Assembly (NCBI GenBank): GCA_016903695.1
Contig: JADQBB010000011.1
Coordinates: 45,710 to 109,709 of the forward strand
Length of the DNA stretch: 64,000 nucleotides
Source: Chlorogloea purpurea SAG 13.99
GTDB taxonomy: Bacteria; Cyanobacteriota; Cyanobacteriia; Cyanobacteriales; Microcystaceae
Direction: 5' to 3'
Part shown: positions 45,404 to 56,020 of the stretch, in pieces
Numbering within the stretch: position 1 is the first letter of the stretch
Layout: every line of letters starts with the position of its first letter
Notes under the pieces: generated by a model
Database searches by the model: none
Seen by the model: only the letters and a program-made list of their open reading frames with translations
Told to the model about the DNA's origin: nothing
Translations under genes and position numbers: made by a program

Positions 45404-46305
45404 TCGAGCCGCCTCGCCGTCGCCCCAATTCCGGCCTCAATTCTGTTCCTAATTCCGTCCCCAATTCCGGCCGCAAGCAACTCGGTAAAAAGCGCATCGC
45501 ACCCCCGCCCGTTCGCCACGAAATCGCCGATAAAGATGATTCTGAGTCCGATGATTTAATTTTCGGCCGTCATTCAGTTTTATCGGCATTGGAAAATGAA
45601 CGGCAATTAAACCGCATCTGGGTCATTCCCCGCCTTCGTTATGACCCCCGCTATCATAGCCTCCTTGAAACCGCTAAGGCTAACGGTACGGTAATCGATG
45701 AAGTGGATGATCTGCGTTTGAGTCAAATTACTAATAAGGGTAATCATCAAGGTATAGCCGCCCAAGCTTCCCCCTACGAATATCTAGAATTGGCGGATCT
45801 GCTCACTTTAGCTAAGAGTAAAGCCGCTGACCCGGTTATCGTTATCGCTGATGGTATTACCGACCCTCATAATCTAGGGGCGATCATCCGCACCACGGAA
45901 GCGATCGGCGCTCAAGGTATAGTAATCCCCCAACGTCGGGCTGCGGGGATTACTTCCACGGTCAAAAAAGTGGCCGCTGGTGCTTTGGAGTATTTACCCG
46001 TGGCCAGGGTGGTTAATATACATCGGGCCATGGAGGAGATGAAAGCCGCTGGTTTTTGGATCTACGGCACCGCAGTAGTAGGGAAACCGGCCCATACCAT
46101 CGATCTCAAGGGATCGATCGGCATAGTGGTGGGTTCCGAGGGCGATGGTTTAAGTTTATTAACCCAGCGCTCTTGTGACGATTTGATGTCCATTCCCCTT
46201 GGCGGCAAAACCCCCAGTCTTAATGCTTCCGTCGCTACCGCCCTGGCACTGTACGAAATTTACCGCCAACGTTCTTTTAATCTGGTGCAACTCAATAAAT
46301 CTTAA
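45400..46305 (+). CDS. rlmB: 23S rRNA (guanosine-2'-O-)-methyltransferase, TrmH/RlmB family
   Basis: A 301-residue SPOUT methyltransferase. The substrate-binding domain starts at [11 protein letters not shown], and the knotted SAM domain has [27 protein letters not shown] and [18 protein letters not shown]. It probably 2'-O-methylates G2251 of 23S rRNA. The first about 45 residues are a basic, low-complexity extension with degenerate NSV/PNSG repeats, longer than the E. coli enzyme. It is translationally coupled to mini-RNase III, another 23S maturation enzyme. Confidence 0.92.
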   Translation: MIEPPRRRPNSGLNSVPNSVPNSGRKQLGKKRIAPPPVRHEIADKDDSESDDLIFGRHSVLSALENERQLNRIWVIPRLRYDPRYHSLLETAKANGTVIDEVDDLRLSQITNKGNHQGIAAQASPYEYLELADLLTLAKSKAADPVIVIADGITDPHNLGAIIRTTEAIGAQGIVIPQRRAAGITSTVKKVAAGALEYLPVARVVNIHRAMEEMKAAGFWIYGTAVVGKPAHTIDLKGSIGIVVGSEGDGLSLLTQRSCDDLMSIPLGGKTPSLNASVATALALYEIYRQRSFNLVQLNKS

Positions 46306-46455
46306 GAGCCGTGAAACCCTTACCAGGCGGTAATCTGTATCTATCTATACTTACAAAAGGCATCGATCGGTCATATCTTTAAGTTAAAGATCATAGAATG
46401 TAAACAAAAATTACATATTAGAATAGTTTACTAAAAACCGTTACGGGTAAAAAGG

Positions 46456-46725
46456 ATGAAAGAACTCTTAATCTCGTTATTAGATTTGTTAGGTCTAGCT
46501 TTCTGGGTAGAAATTAAAACCGATTACCCCAGATGCACTTACTATTTCGGACCATTCTTGGGTAATGCCGCGGCGGCAAAAGCTCAAGCAGGTTACATAG
46601 AAGATTTACAGGCTGAAGGCAGCCAGGGCATCAACGTCAAAATTTCCCGTTGTAAACCCAAAGATCTCACCGTATTCGACGAGAAAGAAATTTTTCCTTA
46701 CAAAACCGCCCTATCCATCTTTTAG
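46456..46725 (+). CDS. DUF1816 domain protein
   Basis: An 89-residue cyanobacterial protein. WVEIKTDYPRCTYYFGPF and AKAQAGYIEDLQAEGSQGINVKISRCKPKDLTVF match DUF1816. This small fold is related to the CpcD-like linker domain of phycobilisomes, but single-domain members have no established role. The 3' end overlaps the convergent hydrolase by four bases. Confidence 0.8.
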   Translation: MKELLISLLDLLGLAFWVEIKTDYPRCTYYFGPFLGNAAAAKAQAGYIEDLQAEGSQGINVKISRCKPKDLTVFDEKEIFPYKTALSIF

Positions 46726-47555
46726 TGGTCATGCAACCCTGTAAAGGAGCTATCTAACCAAGCATCCAAGTCCTTCAATACCTGAGAGGGTATTTCCCAA
46801 GGAAACAGATGGGCGGTATCGGGGTAACATATCCACTGACATTGAGGTAATCTTCCGGCGGTTTCTTGACTGGAGTAACTCGTTATATGGCGATCATCTT
46901 GTCCTGCCATTACTAAGCATGGCACTGTTATTCTGTCAAGGACCGCCAGACGATCGTATCCCTTACTCAAAGCGCGAGACAAAGCCGCGTTAGCGTTAGG
47001 AAAAGTTTTCAAGTAGGCTGGTGTACCGTGTTGATGGAGGTAAGTGTAGGCACTCTGATTGTGTTGACCGAACAAATAACGCAGTAAAGAGCGTTTTCCG
47101 AGAATTTCAATATTCCAAGAGTTAGCGGGCGCAAAAAAATTAATTATGCCCGCCATAGCGGTAAGTAAAAGATCACTGTTGGTTACGGGAGGATGATTTC
47201 CCAAAGGACGAGCGGCAGAAGCGATTAAGATCATGCCTTGAAACCGTTGGGGATCACTAAGGATCAATTCTAAAGCTAAAATCCCCCCTAGTGACCACCC
47301 CAAAAGTAAACATTTATTAAGTTCGTAGGTATCGAGAAGATTTGTCAGATCTTTGATATGGTCTTCCATCTCGAATCGTCCCTTGTAGGTACTTTTGCCG
47401 TAACCTCGTAGATCTGGGGCGAAGGTTCGGAAACGCGATGAAAGGTGGTCTGTAAACACCGACATACTGCGTGCCGAACCTGGATGACCGTGTAGGCAGA
47501 GAATGGGGAATCCCCGGCCTTTAATATCGACGTGGAGAGGGATGGGTTCTGTCAT
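46722..47555 (-). CDS. Alpha/beta-fold hydrolase
   Basis: A 277-residue serine hydrolase. The oxyanion region is LHGHPGSARSM, the nucleophile elbow GWSLGG, the acid lies in VMAGQDDRHI and the catalytic histidine in DTAHLFPWE. A helical cap covers about 130-200. No signal peptide is visible. The substrate is unknown. It is the downstream neighbour of the paired crcB genes (17-base gap from the second) and may be in their transcript. Confidence 0.85.
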   Translation of the reverse strand: MTEPIPLHVDIKGRGFPILCLHGHPGSARSMSVFTDHLSSRFRTFAPDLRGYGKSTYKGRFEMEDHIKDLTNLLDTYELNKCLLLGWSLGGILALELILSDPQRFQGMILIASAARPLGNHPPVTNSDLLLTAMAGIINFFAPANSWNIEILGKRSLLRYLFGQHNQSAYTYLHQHGTPAYLKTFPNANAALSRALSKGYDRLAVLDRITVPCLVMAGQDDRHITSYSSQETAGRLPQCQWICYPDTAHLFPWEIPSQVLKDLDAWLDSSFTGLHDH

Positions 47556-47571
47556 AGCGTTGGGCGAAGAA

Positions 47572-47976
47572 TTAACCTTGAGAGTTGAAATTACCGAAAA
47601 TGACCCCCAATTGCAGGGCGATCGTTCCCACTACCATGCTACCCAACCAATACAGTAAAGCGACTGTATCGTTACCTCGATCTATTTGCAGGAAAGTTTC
47701 TAATCCATAGGTGGAGAAGGTTGTATAAGCGCCGCAAAAACCGGTGGCGATCGTTAACGTGAACTCTGGAGAAAGGCGAGGAAATTTCTTCTCGCTCAGT
47801 GTATAAAACAAACCGATAATAAAACAGCCACTGGTGTTAATAAAAAATGTAGCGTAGAGAGAAAAGTCTTTAGCGATCATCGCCGTTGTCATTTCGACGA
47901 TTAAATATCTACTGATAGCGCCAGGTACTGCACCTAAAGCGATCGCCATAACGATCCGCCAGAAGGGATTCGTCAT
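47572..47976 (-). CDS. crcB: Fluoride channel CrcB/Fluc, copy 2
   Basis: About 134 residues with four membrane helices. Family motifs GAVPGAISRYLI, the central N in TFFINTSGCFIIG and TGFCGAYTTFSTYGLE (fluoride-coordinating phenylalanines and central sodium site) are present. It exports fluoride. The ATG at 47976 is chosen; a TTG at 47997 overlaps the upstream crcB stop and is an alternative. Two adjacent crcB genes imply a heterodimer of opposite topology. Confidence 0.9.
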   Translation of the reverse strand: MTNPFWRIVMAIALGAVPGAISRYLIVEMTTAMIAKDFSLYATFFINTSGCFIIGLFYTLSEKKFPRLSPEFTLTIATGFCGAYTTFSTYGLETFLQIDRGNDTVALLYWLGSMVVGTIALQLGVIFGNFNSQG

Positions 47977-47993
47977 AAATATCTTGCCCCGAT

Positions 47994-48371
47994 TCAACTC
48001 AAAATAAGCTTAGCGAAATAACGCCCGATAACAATAGCGAGGACTCCCAGGATGGGGCTAAGAAGCCAATAAGCGAGAGTGGCCACTCTTTTATGATTTC
48101 GCCACAGGGTTAATGTATCGTAGGCATAGGTAGAAAAAGTAGTGTACGAGCCTAAAAAACCAATTCTGAGAAGTAACTCTATTTCCGGGGGAAAACTGGG
48201 AATTTCCCTGAATAAGGTAAATAGAAAACCGGTCATCAAACAACCAGTTAAATTGATAATAAAAGTACCGTAAGGAAAACCGTTTCCAAGAACTCTTTTA
48301 CAGTATCGGGTTAAATAATAACGACTGACAGCCCCAGGTATCGCCCCTGAAGCAATGGCAAAAATTCCCAA
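47994..48371 (-). CDS. crcB: Fluoride channel CrcB/Fluc, copy 1
   Basis: A 125-residue four-helix membrane protein. GAIPGAVSRYYL, GTFIINLTGCLMTG and IGFLGSYTTFSTYAYD are the Fluc motifs. The start codon appears to be TTG at 48371. It is followed by the second crcB, with only a few bases of possible overlap. The leader contains a GGAGAT...ATTCCCC stretch that recalls part of the fluoride riboswitch, but the rest of that fold is not convincing. Confidence 0.9.
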   Translation of the reverse strand: MGIFAIASGAIPGAVSRYYLTRYCKRVLGNGFPYGTFIINLTGCLMTGFLFTLFREIPSFPPEIELLLRIGFLGSYTTFSTYAYDTLTLWRNHKRVATLAYWLLSPILGVLAIVIGRYFAKLILS

Positions 48372-48498
48372 GAATGTAACGTCTTTTAACAGGGGAATAC
48401 TATCTCCACTAAAATTAAAAAATGGAAGTTATACCATTAAACCACAACTGCCGAATTTCTTTTCGGGCAACAACCCAATTAATCCCATAAAATAAATA

Positions 48499-48518
48499 GG
48501 GCAAGGCGAGCCTTACCC
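48499..48518 (-). terminator. Terminator of the SLH gene
   Basis: On the minus strand GGGTAAGGC pairs with CCTTGCCC through a short loop and is followed by TATTTATTTT. It lies about 25 bases after the SLH stop codon. Confidence 0.6.
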
Positions 48519-48542
48519 TCTATCGGTTTTCACAGAATAAAA

Positions 48543-49751
48543 TTACTTAGAAGTGGGCTTGACACAGTTGATAGTACGTACTAGAGCGGCCGCGGCGTAA
48601 TTCCGTTGGGCGGGGTCATTGGGAGCGAAAGCTGTACCCTGTTCGTTCAAGGGAGAAGCCACACCGCAGAATCCCGACATTTGAGTTACTAGAGGGGCGG
48701 CCCAATGACCGCTAATATCGGTGAAATTAGCGGCGGTTTTGGTAACGGTTAATTCGGGGGTTCTTTTCTGTTGAGCTTGAATATAGAGAGTCATCTGTTT
48801 GAGAATCGCCATTAATTCCGCCCGCGTGATCGGGTCAGTAGGGCGGAATTCGTCGTTAGCTTTCCCGGCGACGATACCGTTAGCCTGCGCCCATTTGATC
48901 TTTTTCGCACTCCACCTGGTATCTTCTACATCGGTGAATTGAGTCACCGCTTTCTGGGGTGCGGCATCGAGATTGACGGTTACTATAGTTTTCATGGCTT
49001 CGATCGCCATAGACACGAATTGCTCTCTAGTGACGGGAGTATCGGGGCGGAAGGTGTTGTCCTCTTTAAAACCAGCGACGAAACCGAGGGCCACAGCTTG
49101 ATCGATCTCGGCTCGATAAATGTCGTTGGCGATGTCTTTAAAGTTGGACGAGGCTGAAGGCGTAGTAGTGGTATCGGGCAATTTTTGACCGGCGGCGGCT
49201 ATTTCCGCCGCGTTACCACTCAAATAGTAGTGACCGAGAGCCTTTCCTTGGAAAGCGCGGCGGGAGAATTTCCAACCCGGTTCGAGAACGAGTTTCATGA
49301 AACCCCGATTCAGTCCTCTAGTTCTAGCGACCACTACTTCCGAGTCCTTGGGACTACGGGGCGTACCAACTAAATACAATTCCCCTCCCCTCTCCACGAG
49401 ACGGAGAATATAATTCAAACCGTAATCCGTGCCATCGATGCGGATGGAATAACCGTTACTGTCTGTGGCGCGGCGACAGATACCGGTAAAGTCGAAGTTT
49501 AATAGAAGAGGGTCGATCATTGCCGGGCCGCTACCATTTTCCTGCCAGCATTGTTGTTTCCCCGGAATTTGTTCGATTACTAGTAAATCGTACTGATTAT
49601 TACCGTAAGGACGGGCAACCGCGATGACTTCTTTTTGATCTATGTCTTGCTCTTCAAAGGCACTCTGTGCTTTTACCGAATTGAACGGTACGATCGCTGT
49701 TAAACTCAATGTGGCGAGTGCTGCTAGTTTTATTAATAATTTGGCTTTCAT
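48543..49751 (-). CDS. DUF3747 and S-layer-homology (SLH) domain secreted protein
   Basis: A 402-residue exported protein. The signal peptide MKAKLLIKLAALATLSLTAI ends near VKA-QS. Residues about 30-170 form a cyanobacterial DUF3747 domain (ARPYGNNQYDLLVIEQIPGKQQCW, FTGICRRATDSNGYSIR). The C-terminal half has SLH repeats (FKDIANDIYRAEIDQAVALG, then FRPDTPVTREQFV, FTDVEDTRWSAKKI and FTDISGHWA), which bind pyruvylated cell-wall polymers. The ATG at 49751 puts the signal peptide at the start; an upstream open extension to 49829 is unlikely. Its position between hydrolases gives no further clue. Confidence 0.85.
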   Translation of the reverse strand: MKAKLLIKLAALATLSLTAIVPFNSVKAQSAFEEQDIDQKEVIAVARPYGNNQYDLLVIEQIPGKQQCWQENGSGPAMIDPLLLNFDFTGICRRATDSNGYSIRIDGTDYGLNYILRLVERGGELYLVGTPRSPKDSEVVVARTRGLNRGFMKLVLEPGWKFSRRAFQGKALGHYYLSGNAAEIAAAGQKLPDTTTTPSASSNFKDIANDIYRAEIDQAVALGFVAGFKEDNTFRPDTPVTREQFVSMAIEAMKTIVTVNLDAAPQKAVTQFTDVEDTRWSAKKIKWAQANGIVAGKANDEFRPTDPITRAELMAILKQMTLYIQAQQKRTPELTVTKTAANFTDISGHWAAPLVTQMSGFCGVASPLNEQGTAFAPNDPAQRNYAAAALVRTINCVKPTSK

Positions 49752-49848
49752 GTCTCTAATAATAATTAACCTTTCTCCTGCTACTGACAAGACGTAGGGA
49801 TTATATCCCTTGTTCCTAGCGATTTTCACCTCTTTGTACGATGATTTT

Positions 49849-51486
49849 TTACGCCGTAGGTAATATAATTTTAGTCCCGTGAACCGCTTGACATTTAATC
49901 TTAATTGTGATTATTTGCGCTTCGATTAATTGAGTTTGATGGGGATAATTTCCTGTCCCAGGATTAACAGGATGGGCGGGAAAACAAGAGGCTGCTAAAC
50001 TTAACCTTAATCTCTGTCCGGCGGCTATTCTTATAGATGTGGCCTGCAGGGGAATTATAACCGGAGAGTGGGGAGAATTGACGCGTATATAACCTTGTGT
50101 GAAGTTATAAACCTTGCGATCGGGCGACACTTCGGAAAGTACGGCACAGAGATCGTAACTAACAGCATCCGCCTCACAATTACAATAAACTCGCACGATT
50201 CCCAAGATAGACAGATCATTTTCTAGGGGCGCAGAAGTATAAGTTAAAACGTCGCTCCGATTATCTAAAGTCGCTCTTTCAAAAGCACCCCCAGGATAAC
50301 TATTATGTCCTCCCGAACTAGGTACGGGTCGCCAAGGATCGTGAACTATTATATCGGGAACGGAGGATAAAGATTCAGAAAGAAACTGGGTTAAGATTCC
50401 GTCATCTTCTCGTAGGTGAGCAAGACCGTTGCTGTTGAGATAAAAAGTTATTTCTTGATTATTTGTCAAGTCATCCTTGTAACGCCAATCATTAGAACCC
50501 ATTTCAAATAGAGCCACTGATTTTTGTTCCCTAATCGGGGTGTATTTACCTTTAAGAAAACGATCGAACCACTGCAATTGGATATTATCGATACCATTAA
50601 CTGCTTTGACTCCATAATCTTTACTGCCCACCGTGGGAGACCAGGGTAAATGACTCCAGGGGCCGATAATTAAGTGTTGGGGATGAACAGAAAAATCCTT
50701 CATGTGACGGTATAAATTTAACGTACCCCGTAAATAAGGATCGAACCAGCCCCCAAGGTGTAACATGGGTAAATCCACACCTTGTAAAAGATTTTTCGGT
50801 GATAATTGGGCCCAGTAGGACTCTGTACCGGAATAGCATCTCAACCATTGATGATAGAAAGAATGGGGGTCGATCCCGGTTAATAAACTCGGACTGGCGG
50901 GGATGAGATCGTAGAGGGGAAGATTTCTCGCCGCCCCATACAGTTTTTGGTAACTAACTTCATCGCCCTTTAACCTGGCGGTTTCCGCTGATAATTGAAT
51001 CGCCCAACCGAGATTAGCCTGTAAACAGAATGCTCCGTTTTCATAAGCCCAGTCAGTATATAAATCATAGGCGATCATAGCGGGGCAAATAGTTTTAAGA
51101 TTGGGGGGACGATCGATTGCGGCGTAAAGTTGAGTCATACCCTGATAGGAAAAACCGTACATCCCCACTTCGCCTGTAGAATCGGGTATATCCATCAGCC
51201 AGTTTAAAGTATCCCAGCCGTCGTCTCTCTCGTGGGCGAATAAATTAAACTCCCCCTCCGAAGTGCCTCTACCGCGCACGTCTTGAATAACCACAATGTA
51301 ACCCTGTTGGGCGTACCATATAGGATGAGCGTAGACGACCGTAGAAGCGATCGATCTGCCATAGGGTTGACGCATCAGTAGTATGGGCAACTTCTCCCTA
51401 TTATCGGGGCGGTAAATATCGGCATCGAGACGTATCCCGTCACGGGTGTACATCGACGCAGAAGATTTTTCAATAGACAGAGTCAT
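49849..51486 (-). CDS. CocE/NonD family hydrolase (X-Pro dipeptidyl-peptidase-like)
   Basis: A 545-residue serine hydrolase. DGIRLDADIYRP, QDVRGRGTSEGEF, the nucleophile elbow GMYGFSYQGM and GGWFDPYLRGTLNLYRHM are typical of the CocE/NonD group. LIIGPWSHLPW holds the catalytic histidine, and a jelly-roll domain follows (about 350-545). Members act on esters or acyl-peptides; the substrate here is unknown. No signal peptide is present. Confidence 0.85.
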   Translation of the reverse strand: MTLSIEKSSASMYTRDGIRLDADIYRPDNREKLPILLMRQPYGRSIASTVVYAHPIWYAQQGYIVVIQDVRGRGTSEGEFNLFAHERDDGWDTLNWLMDIPDSTGEVGMYGFSYQGMTQLYAAIDRPPNLKTICPAMIAYDLYTDWAYENGAFCLQANLGWAIQLSAETARLKGDEVSYQKLYGAARNLPLYDLIPASPSLLTGIDPHSFYHQWLRCYSGTESYWAQLSPKNLLQGVDLPMLHLGGWFDPYLRGTLNLYRHMKDFSVHPQHLIIGPWSHLPWSPTVGSKDYGVKAVNGIDNIQLQWFDRFLKGKYTPIREQKSVALFEMGSNDWRYKDDLTNNQEITFYLNSNGLAHLREDDGILTQFLSESLSSVPDIIVHDPWRPVPSSGGHNSYPGGAFERATLDNRSDVLTYTSAPLENDLSILGIVRVYCNCEADAVSYDLCAVLSEVSPDRKVYNFTQGYIRVNSPHSPVIIPLQATSIRIAAGQRLRLSLAASCFPAHPVNPGTGNYPHQTQLIEAQIITIKIKCQAVHGTKIILPTA

Positions 51487-51586
51487 CTTACTTTACCCCC
51501 TAAGTCTAAAATGTAGTTTATCGAAAATTTGCTATAATCGTTGATCGGACAATTGATAGATAAAATTTGGGATTGGAGGCGTTTAC

Positions 51587-51898
51587 TTGGATTCGCGATT
51601 TATATTAAAAGTATTGTGGCTAGATCAAAACGTGGCTATAGCTGTAGACCAAATAGTAGGTAAGGGTACGAGTCCCCTCACGGCTTATTTTTTCTGGCCT
51701 CGTAATGACGCTTGGCAACAGTTAAAGGAACAACTGGAGTCCAAACACTGGATCTCTGAAGACGACAGAATAGATGTGCTTAATCAAGCCACCGATGTAA
51801 TCAACTATTGGCAGGACTTACGTAATCAAGGGCGTACCGTGCCCATGTTAGAAGCCGCAGGAAAGTTTCCGGCCGTGGTTTTCAGCGGTAGTAACTAA
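51587..51898 (+). CDS. Small ribosomal subunit protein PSRP-3/Ycf65
   Basis: A 103-residue protein of the Ycf65/PSRP-3 family, a 30S subunit component shared by cyanobacteria and plastids. [37 protein letters not shown] and [12 protein letters not shown] are diagnostic. The start is TTG at 51587 with GGAGG eight to nine bases upstream. The C-terminus ([15 protein letters not shown]) is complete. Confidence 0.93.
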   Translation: MDSRFILKVLWLDQNVAIAVDQIVGKGTSPLTAYFFWPRNDAWQQLKEQLESKHWISEDDRIDVLNQATDVINYWQDLRNQGRTVPMLEAAGKFPAVVFSGSN

Positions 51899-51906
51899 TC
51901 CCCCAA

Positions 51907-51923
51907 CCCCCCTTAAAGGGGGG
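51907..51923. terminator. Bidirectional terminator-like hairpin between psrp3 and atpC
   Basis: CCCCCC (51907-51912) pairs with GGGGGG (51918-51923) around TTAAA and lies between convergent genes. A second G-run follows at about 51927. C/G-run spacers of this kind are common in cyanobacterial genomes. Confidence 0.55.
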
Positions 51924-51947
51924 CTAGGGGGGTGAGGGGAGATTGAG

Positions 51948-52364
51948 TTAAAGAGAAACTAAACCACCGGCAGCCTGGTATTTAGCTCTAGCTTTACGCC
52001 ATGATTGTTGAGCTTGTAATAGCTTCCGCTTATCGTCGGATTTACCAGCTTCATCGAGCTGCTCTTGCGCTTTATTATATTCCGCTTGAGCTTTCTGCTT
52101 ATCGATTTTCTTGCCTAATTCAGCCCCGTTAACAAGAACCTTGATCTCGTTGTTTTCCACCTCCGCAAAACCGCCCATAACGGCGACATTTTCCCAATCT
52201 TTACCCGGACGAACGCGCATTACACCGATATTGAGGGCTGTTACTAAAGGTGCGTGACCGCTCAATACACCTAATTGTCCCGTGGAACTAGGGAGAATAA
52301 CTTCTTCCGCTTCACCATCCCAGACGATTTTATCAGGGGTGATGACTCTTACTTTCATTGTCAT
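51948..52364 (-). CDS. atpC: ATP synthase epsilon subunit
   Basis: A 138-residue CF1 epsilon subunit. The N-terminal beta-sandwich is seen in [40 protein letters not shown], and the C-terminal helical hairpin follows (about 90-130). It couples rotation and inhibits ATP hydrolysis. It is 62 bases downstream of atpD in the usual cyanobacterial atpD-atpC unit, apart from the main atp operon. It is convergent with psrp3. Confidence 0.97.
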   Translation of the reverse strand: MTMKVRVITPDKIVWDGEAEEVILPSSTGQLGVLSGHAPLVTALNIGVMRVRPGKDWENVAVMGGFAEVENNEIKVLVNGAELGKKIDKQKAQAEYNKAQEQLDEAGKSDDKRKLLQAQQSWRKARAKYQAAGGLVSL

Positions 52365-52426
52365 TGCTTATTTTATGGATTGAGGATGGGATCAGGGAAG
52401 TTCTCTAGAACTTCCTTGGATTTTAA

Positions 52427-53956
<1,530 letters not shown>

Positions 53957-54068
53957 TTATCACCTAAGGTGCATCGTGACTAGTGATTAGTAACTGGCGA
54001 CGAGTGACTAGTGACGATCGGTACAAAAATTCGCTATCTTGGTTAGAAGATGTCCTGAAATAGCGATC

Positions 54069-54332
54069 GTGAGCGGCAAGCATTCCACAGAAACTACAGC
54101 CCATGTGCGTATCATTAGAATGTCCTGGCAGTTTGGCAGCCTTGAGGGAGAAGTGAGAACCAATCACTATCAATGGCGCTTCTCTTGGCACTTCCGGGAA
54201 GGTAAGTTATCCGTCGAACCTTCTTTAGGTCGGGCCTTGATCTTTGAACCCCTGGGTAGATTTTTAGAGCGTTACGATTATCACCTAGAAGCTGGTGGCG
54301 ACTACGAATTTACCGTTAGAGCCAAGCTCTGA
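54069..54332 (+). CDS. DUF3146 family protein
   Basis: An 87-residue cyanobacteria-restricted protein. WQFGSLEGEVRTNHYQW, FSWHFREGKLSVEPSLGRALI, EPLGRFLE and LEAGGDYEFTVRAKL match DUF3146. I choose the GTG at 54069, giving MSGKHSTETTAHVRI; the open frame extends upstream to 54039. Function is unknown. It lies divergent from atpD and upstream of rpsD. Confidence 0.8.
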   Translation: MSGKHSTETTAHVRIIRMSWQFGSLEGEVRTNHYQWRFSWHFREGKLSVEPSLGRALIFEPLGRFLERYDYHLEAGGDYEFTVRAKL

Positions 54333-54340
54333 GGTTTTCC

Positions 54341-54371
54341 TTGCTCAAAAACTTCTCTTTGGCTGTATAAT
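54341..54371 (+). promoter_or_regulatory. Candidate rpsD promoter
   Basis: TATAAT at 54366-54371 with TTGCTC at 54341-54346 (19-base spacer) lies 43 bases before the rpsD ATG. CAGGAG follows at about 54391 as ribosome-binding site. Confidence 0.45.
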
Positions 54372-54413
54372 TGTACTTTTGGGATAAAATTTCACAGGAG
54401 CAAATTTTTAATT

Positions 54414-55022
54414 ATGTCTCGTTATAGAGGACCACGGTTACGCATCGTGCGTAGATTGGGAGAATTACCCGGATTAACCAGAAAGAACCCCCGTCGCGCT
54501 TATCAACCAGGACAACACGGCCAGGCACGCAAAAAACGCTCGGAATACGCTATCCGTCTGGAAGAAAAACAAAAACTCCGCTTTAACTACGGTGTCAGCG
54601 AGAAACAATTAGTGGGCTACGTTCGCAAGGCCCGCCGCGCCACTGGTTCTACAGGTCAAGCCCTACTACAATTATTAGAGATGCGTCTTGATAATACCGT
54701 CTTTCGTCTGGGTATGGCCGGCACTATTTCCGGGGCCAGACAGCTAGTGAATCACGGTCACGTTACCATAAACGGTAGAGTCGTGGATATTCCTAGTTAT
54801 CAGTGTCGCCCCGGTGACGTGATCGGTGTCAAGGACAAGGATGCTTCCCGTCAGTTAGTACAGAGAAATATGGAGTATCCTGGACTCGCTAATTTACCCA
54901 GTCATCTAGAGTTCGATAAAAATGCTCTCGTGGGTAAAGTTAACGGCGTTGTGGAACGGGAATGGATAGCTTTAACTATTAATGAATTATTAGTTGTCGA
55001 GTATTACTCTCGGAAAGTTTAA
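54414..55022 (+). CDS. rpsD: 30S ribosomal protein S4
   Basis: A 202-residue S4 that nucleates 30S assembly at 16S rRNA helices. It begins [22 protein letters not shown] as in cyanobacteria and plastids. The S4 RNA-binding domain reads [40 protein letters not shown]. The length is standard. It is a stand-alone gene with its own candidate promoter and a downstream hairpin. Confidence 0.98.
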   Translation: MSRYRGPRLRIVRRLGELPGLTRKNPRRAYQPGQHGQARKKRSEYAIRLEEKQKLRFNYGVSEKQLVGYVRKARRATGSTGQALLQLLEMRLDNTVFRLGMAGTISGARQLVNHGHVTINGRVVDIPSYQCRPGDVIGVKDKDASRQLVQRNMEYPGLANLPSHLEFDKNALVGKVNGVVEREWIALTINELLVVEYYSRKV

Positions 55023-55033
55023 GTTCGTGTCGA

Positions 55034-55078
55034 GGCGAAGTGCTGGCAATTAGAATATTTTTATTTTGTTACTTCGCC
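55034..55078 (+). terminator. rpsD terminator candidate
   Basis: GGCGAAGT (55034-55041) pairs with ACTTCGCC (55071-55078) and TTTTCTC follows. The loop is long (29 bases, AT-rich), so confidence is moderate. Confidence 0.45.
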
Positions 55079-55121
55079 TTTTCTCAAAGTTTCCCCCTTT
55101 ATAGTAGTAATGAACTACTGC

Positions 55122-55319
55122 TCACTCTTTCGCTAACTGTTGTGTTCGGGCGGATTTGTTATCTGCGCACTGACGGGCGAGTTTGTATTTCTCCTGTGCG
55201 CTTTTGCCGATATTCTCGGCTTTTTGCATTTTATAAAATCCCTCCACACCTTTGCCCACACCAACCCCGGCGCTAATTAACGCCGCCGCACCGAGAATTA
55301 TGAAAATGATAAAAATCAT
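55122..55319 (-). CDS. Small single-pass membrane protein
   Basis: A 65-residue protein. An N-terminal hydrophobic helix (IFIIFIILGAAALISAGVGVG) is followed by a charged helix (KGVEGFYKMQKAENIGKSAQEKY). The arrangement resembles small glycine-zipper membrane proteins with a cytoplasmic coil. The tail after KYKLAR looks out of register, so it may be a truncated remnant. I do not recognise a named family. Confidence 0.45.
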   Translation of the reverse strand: MIFIIFIILGAAALISAGVGVGKGVEGFYKMQKAENIGKSAQEKYKLARQCADNKSARTQQLAKE

Positions 55320-55444
55320 GCTAATACGCCAAGTAAGTTAAATATATGGATTATTAGTGAGCAAAAGGGAGATGGATATAGCTATCAATTATTTAACTAC
55401 AATCTGGCTCTCCATACTTTCGTAAATATGTTGATTTTTCACAT

Positions 55445-55620
55445 TTAGAGGGAATAGCGATCGCATTCGGGAAATAGAGTATTAAACTTGAGTCTGCGAA
55501 CCGTCCCTAACCATTGAAAAACCGCCAACTGATTAATCATCTCTAACTGGTTGATGAGTTCGTTTCTCCTACACTGGACGTTCGCATAAAAATTTTCATC
55601 CTGTTGAACAGGTTGCCTAT
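55445..55620 (-). pseudogene. Unidentified coding remnant without start
   Basis: A stop-to-stop frame of about 58 codons on the minus strand reads QPVQQDENFYANVQCRRNEL, then INQLEMINQLAVFQWLGTVR, and ends RLKFNTLFPECDRYSL. Codon use looks protein-like, but no usable start codon fits and the frame is closed on both sides. It is probably the 3' piece of a decayed gene. The family was not recognised. Confidence 0.35.
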
Positions 55621-55647
55621 ACTAGAAAGTGCTAAGGATCGACGGTG

Positions 55648-55890
55648 GTGCGCTTTGTCGAAGAGCAATTAGTCGATAAGCTAAAGGAAATTGAAGCAAA
55701 AGAAAGAGCGTCCAAGCTAGGAGACAAAGATAAAACGAATTTTATTATTTTCCTTAAAGAACCAGTAAGGCTTAATCTAATTAGCCCTAAAGATGCTTAG
55801 GATTTAATCAGAGCGGTAGAGAATGGTCAAATGCTATTAAAAGAAGCCTATCATTTAGTAGAGAGTATAGTTAAATCCGCAAAATCATAA
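55648..55890 (+). pseudogene. Small hypothetical gene interrupted by an in-frame TAG
   Basis: From the GTG at 55648 the frame reads MRFVEEQLVDKLKEIEAKER, then NFIIFLKEPVRLNLISPKDA, a TAG at 55798-55800, and continues in the same frame as DLIRAVENGQMLLKEAYHLV to a TAA at 55888-55890. One substitution would restore an 80-residue protein. The family was not recognised. Confidence 0.45.
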
Positions 55891-56020
55891 ATTCCATTTA
55901 ATTTCAAGGTCTGTCTTTAAATCAGCGTTGAGGGCGACAAGCACGCCCTCTCATAAATCAGTGAATTGTCAACTTTATCGGAAATAGAAACAGAAATTTA
56001 CATTAGATGGGATTAAATTT

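Noticed and set aside
48372..48430. Fluoride riboswitch upstream of crcB
   Set aside because: A GGAGAT...ATTCCCC stretch is similar to the crcB motif, but the outer pairing stem and the GAUGA/CCU 3' element are missing. A covariance-model search would decide; a significant hit would reinstate it.
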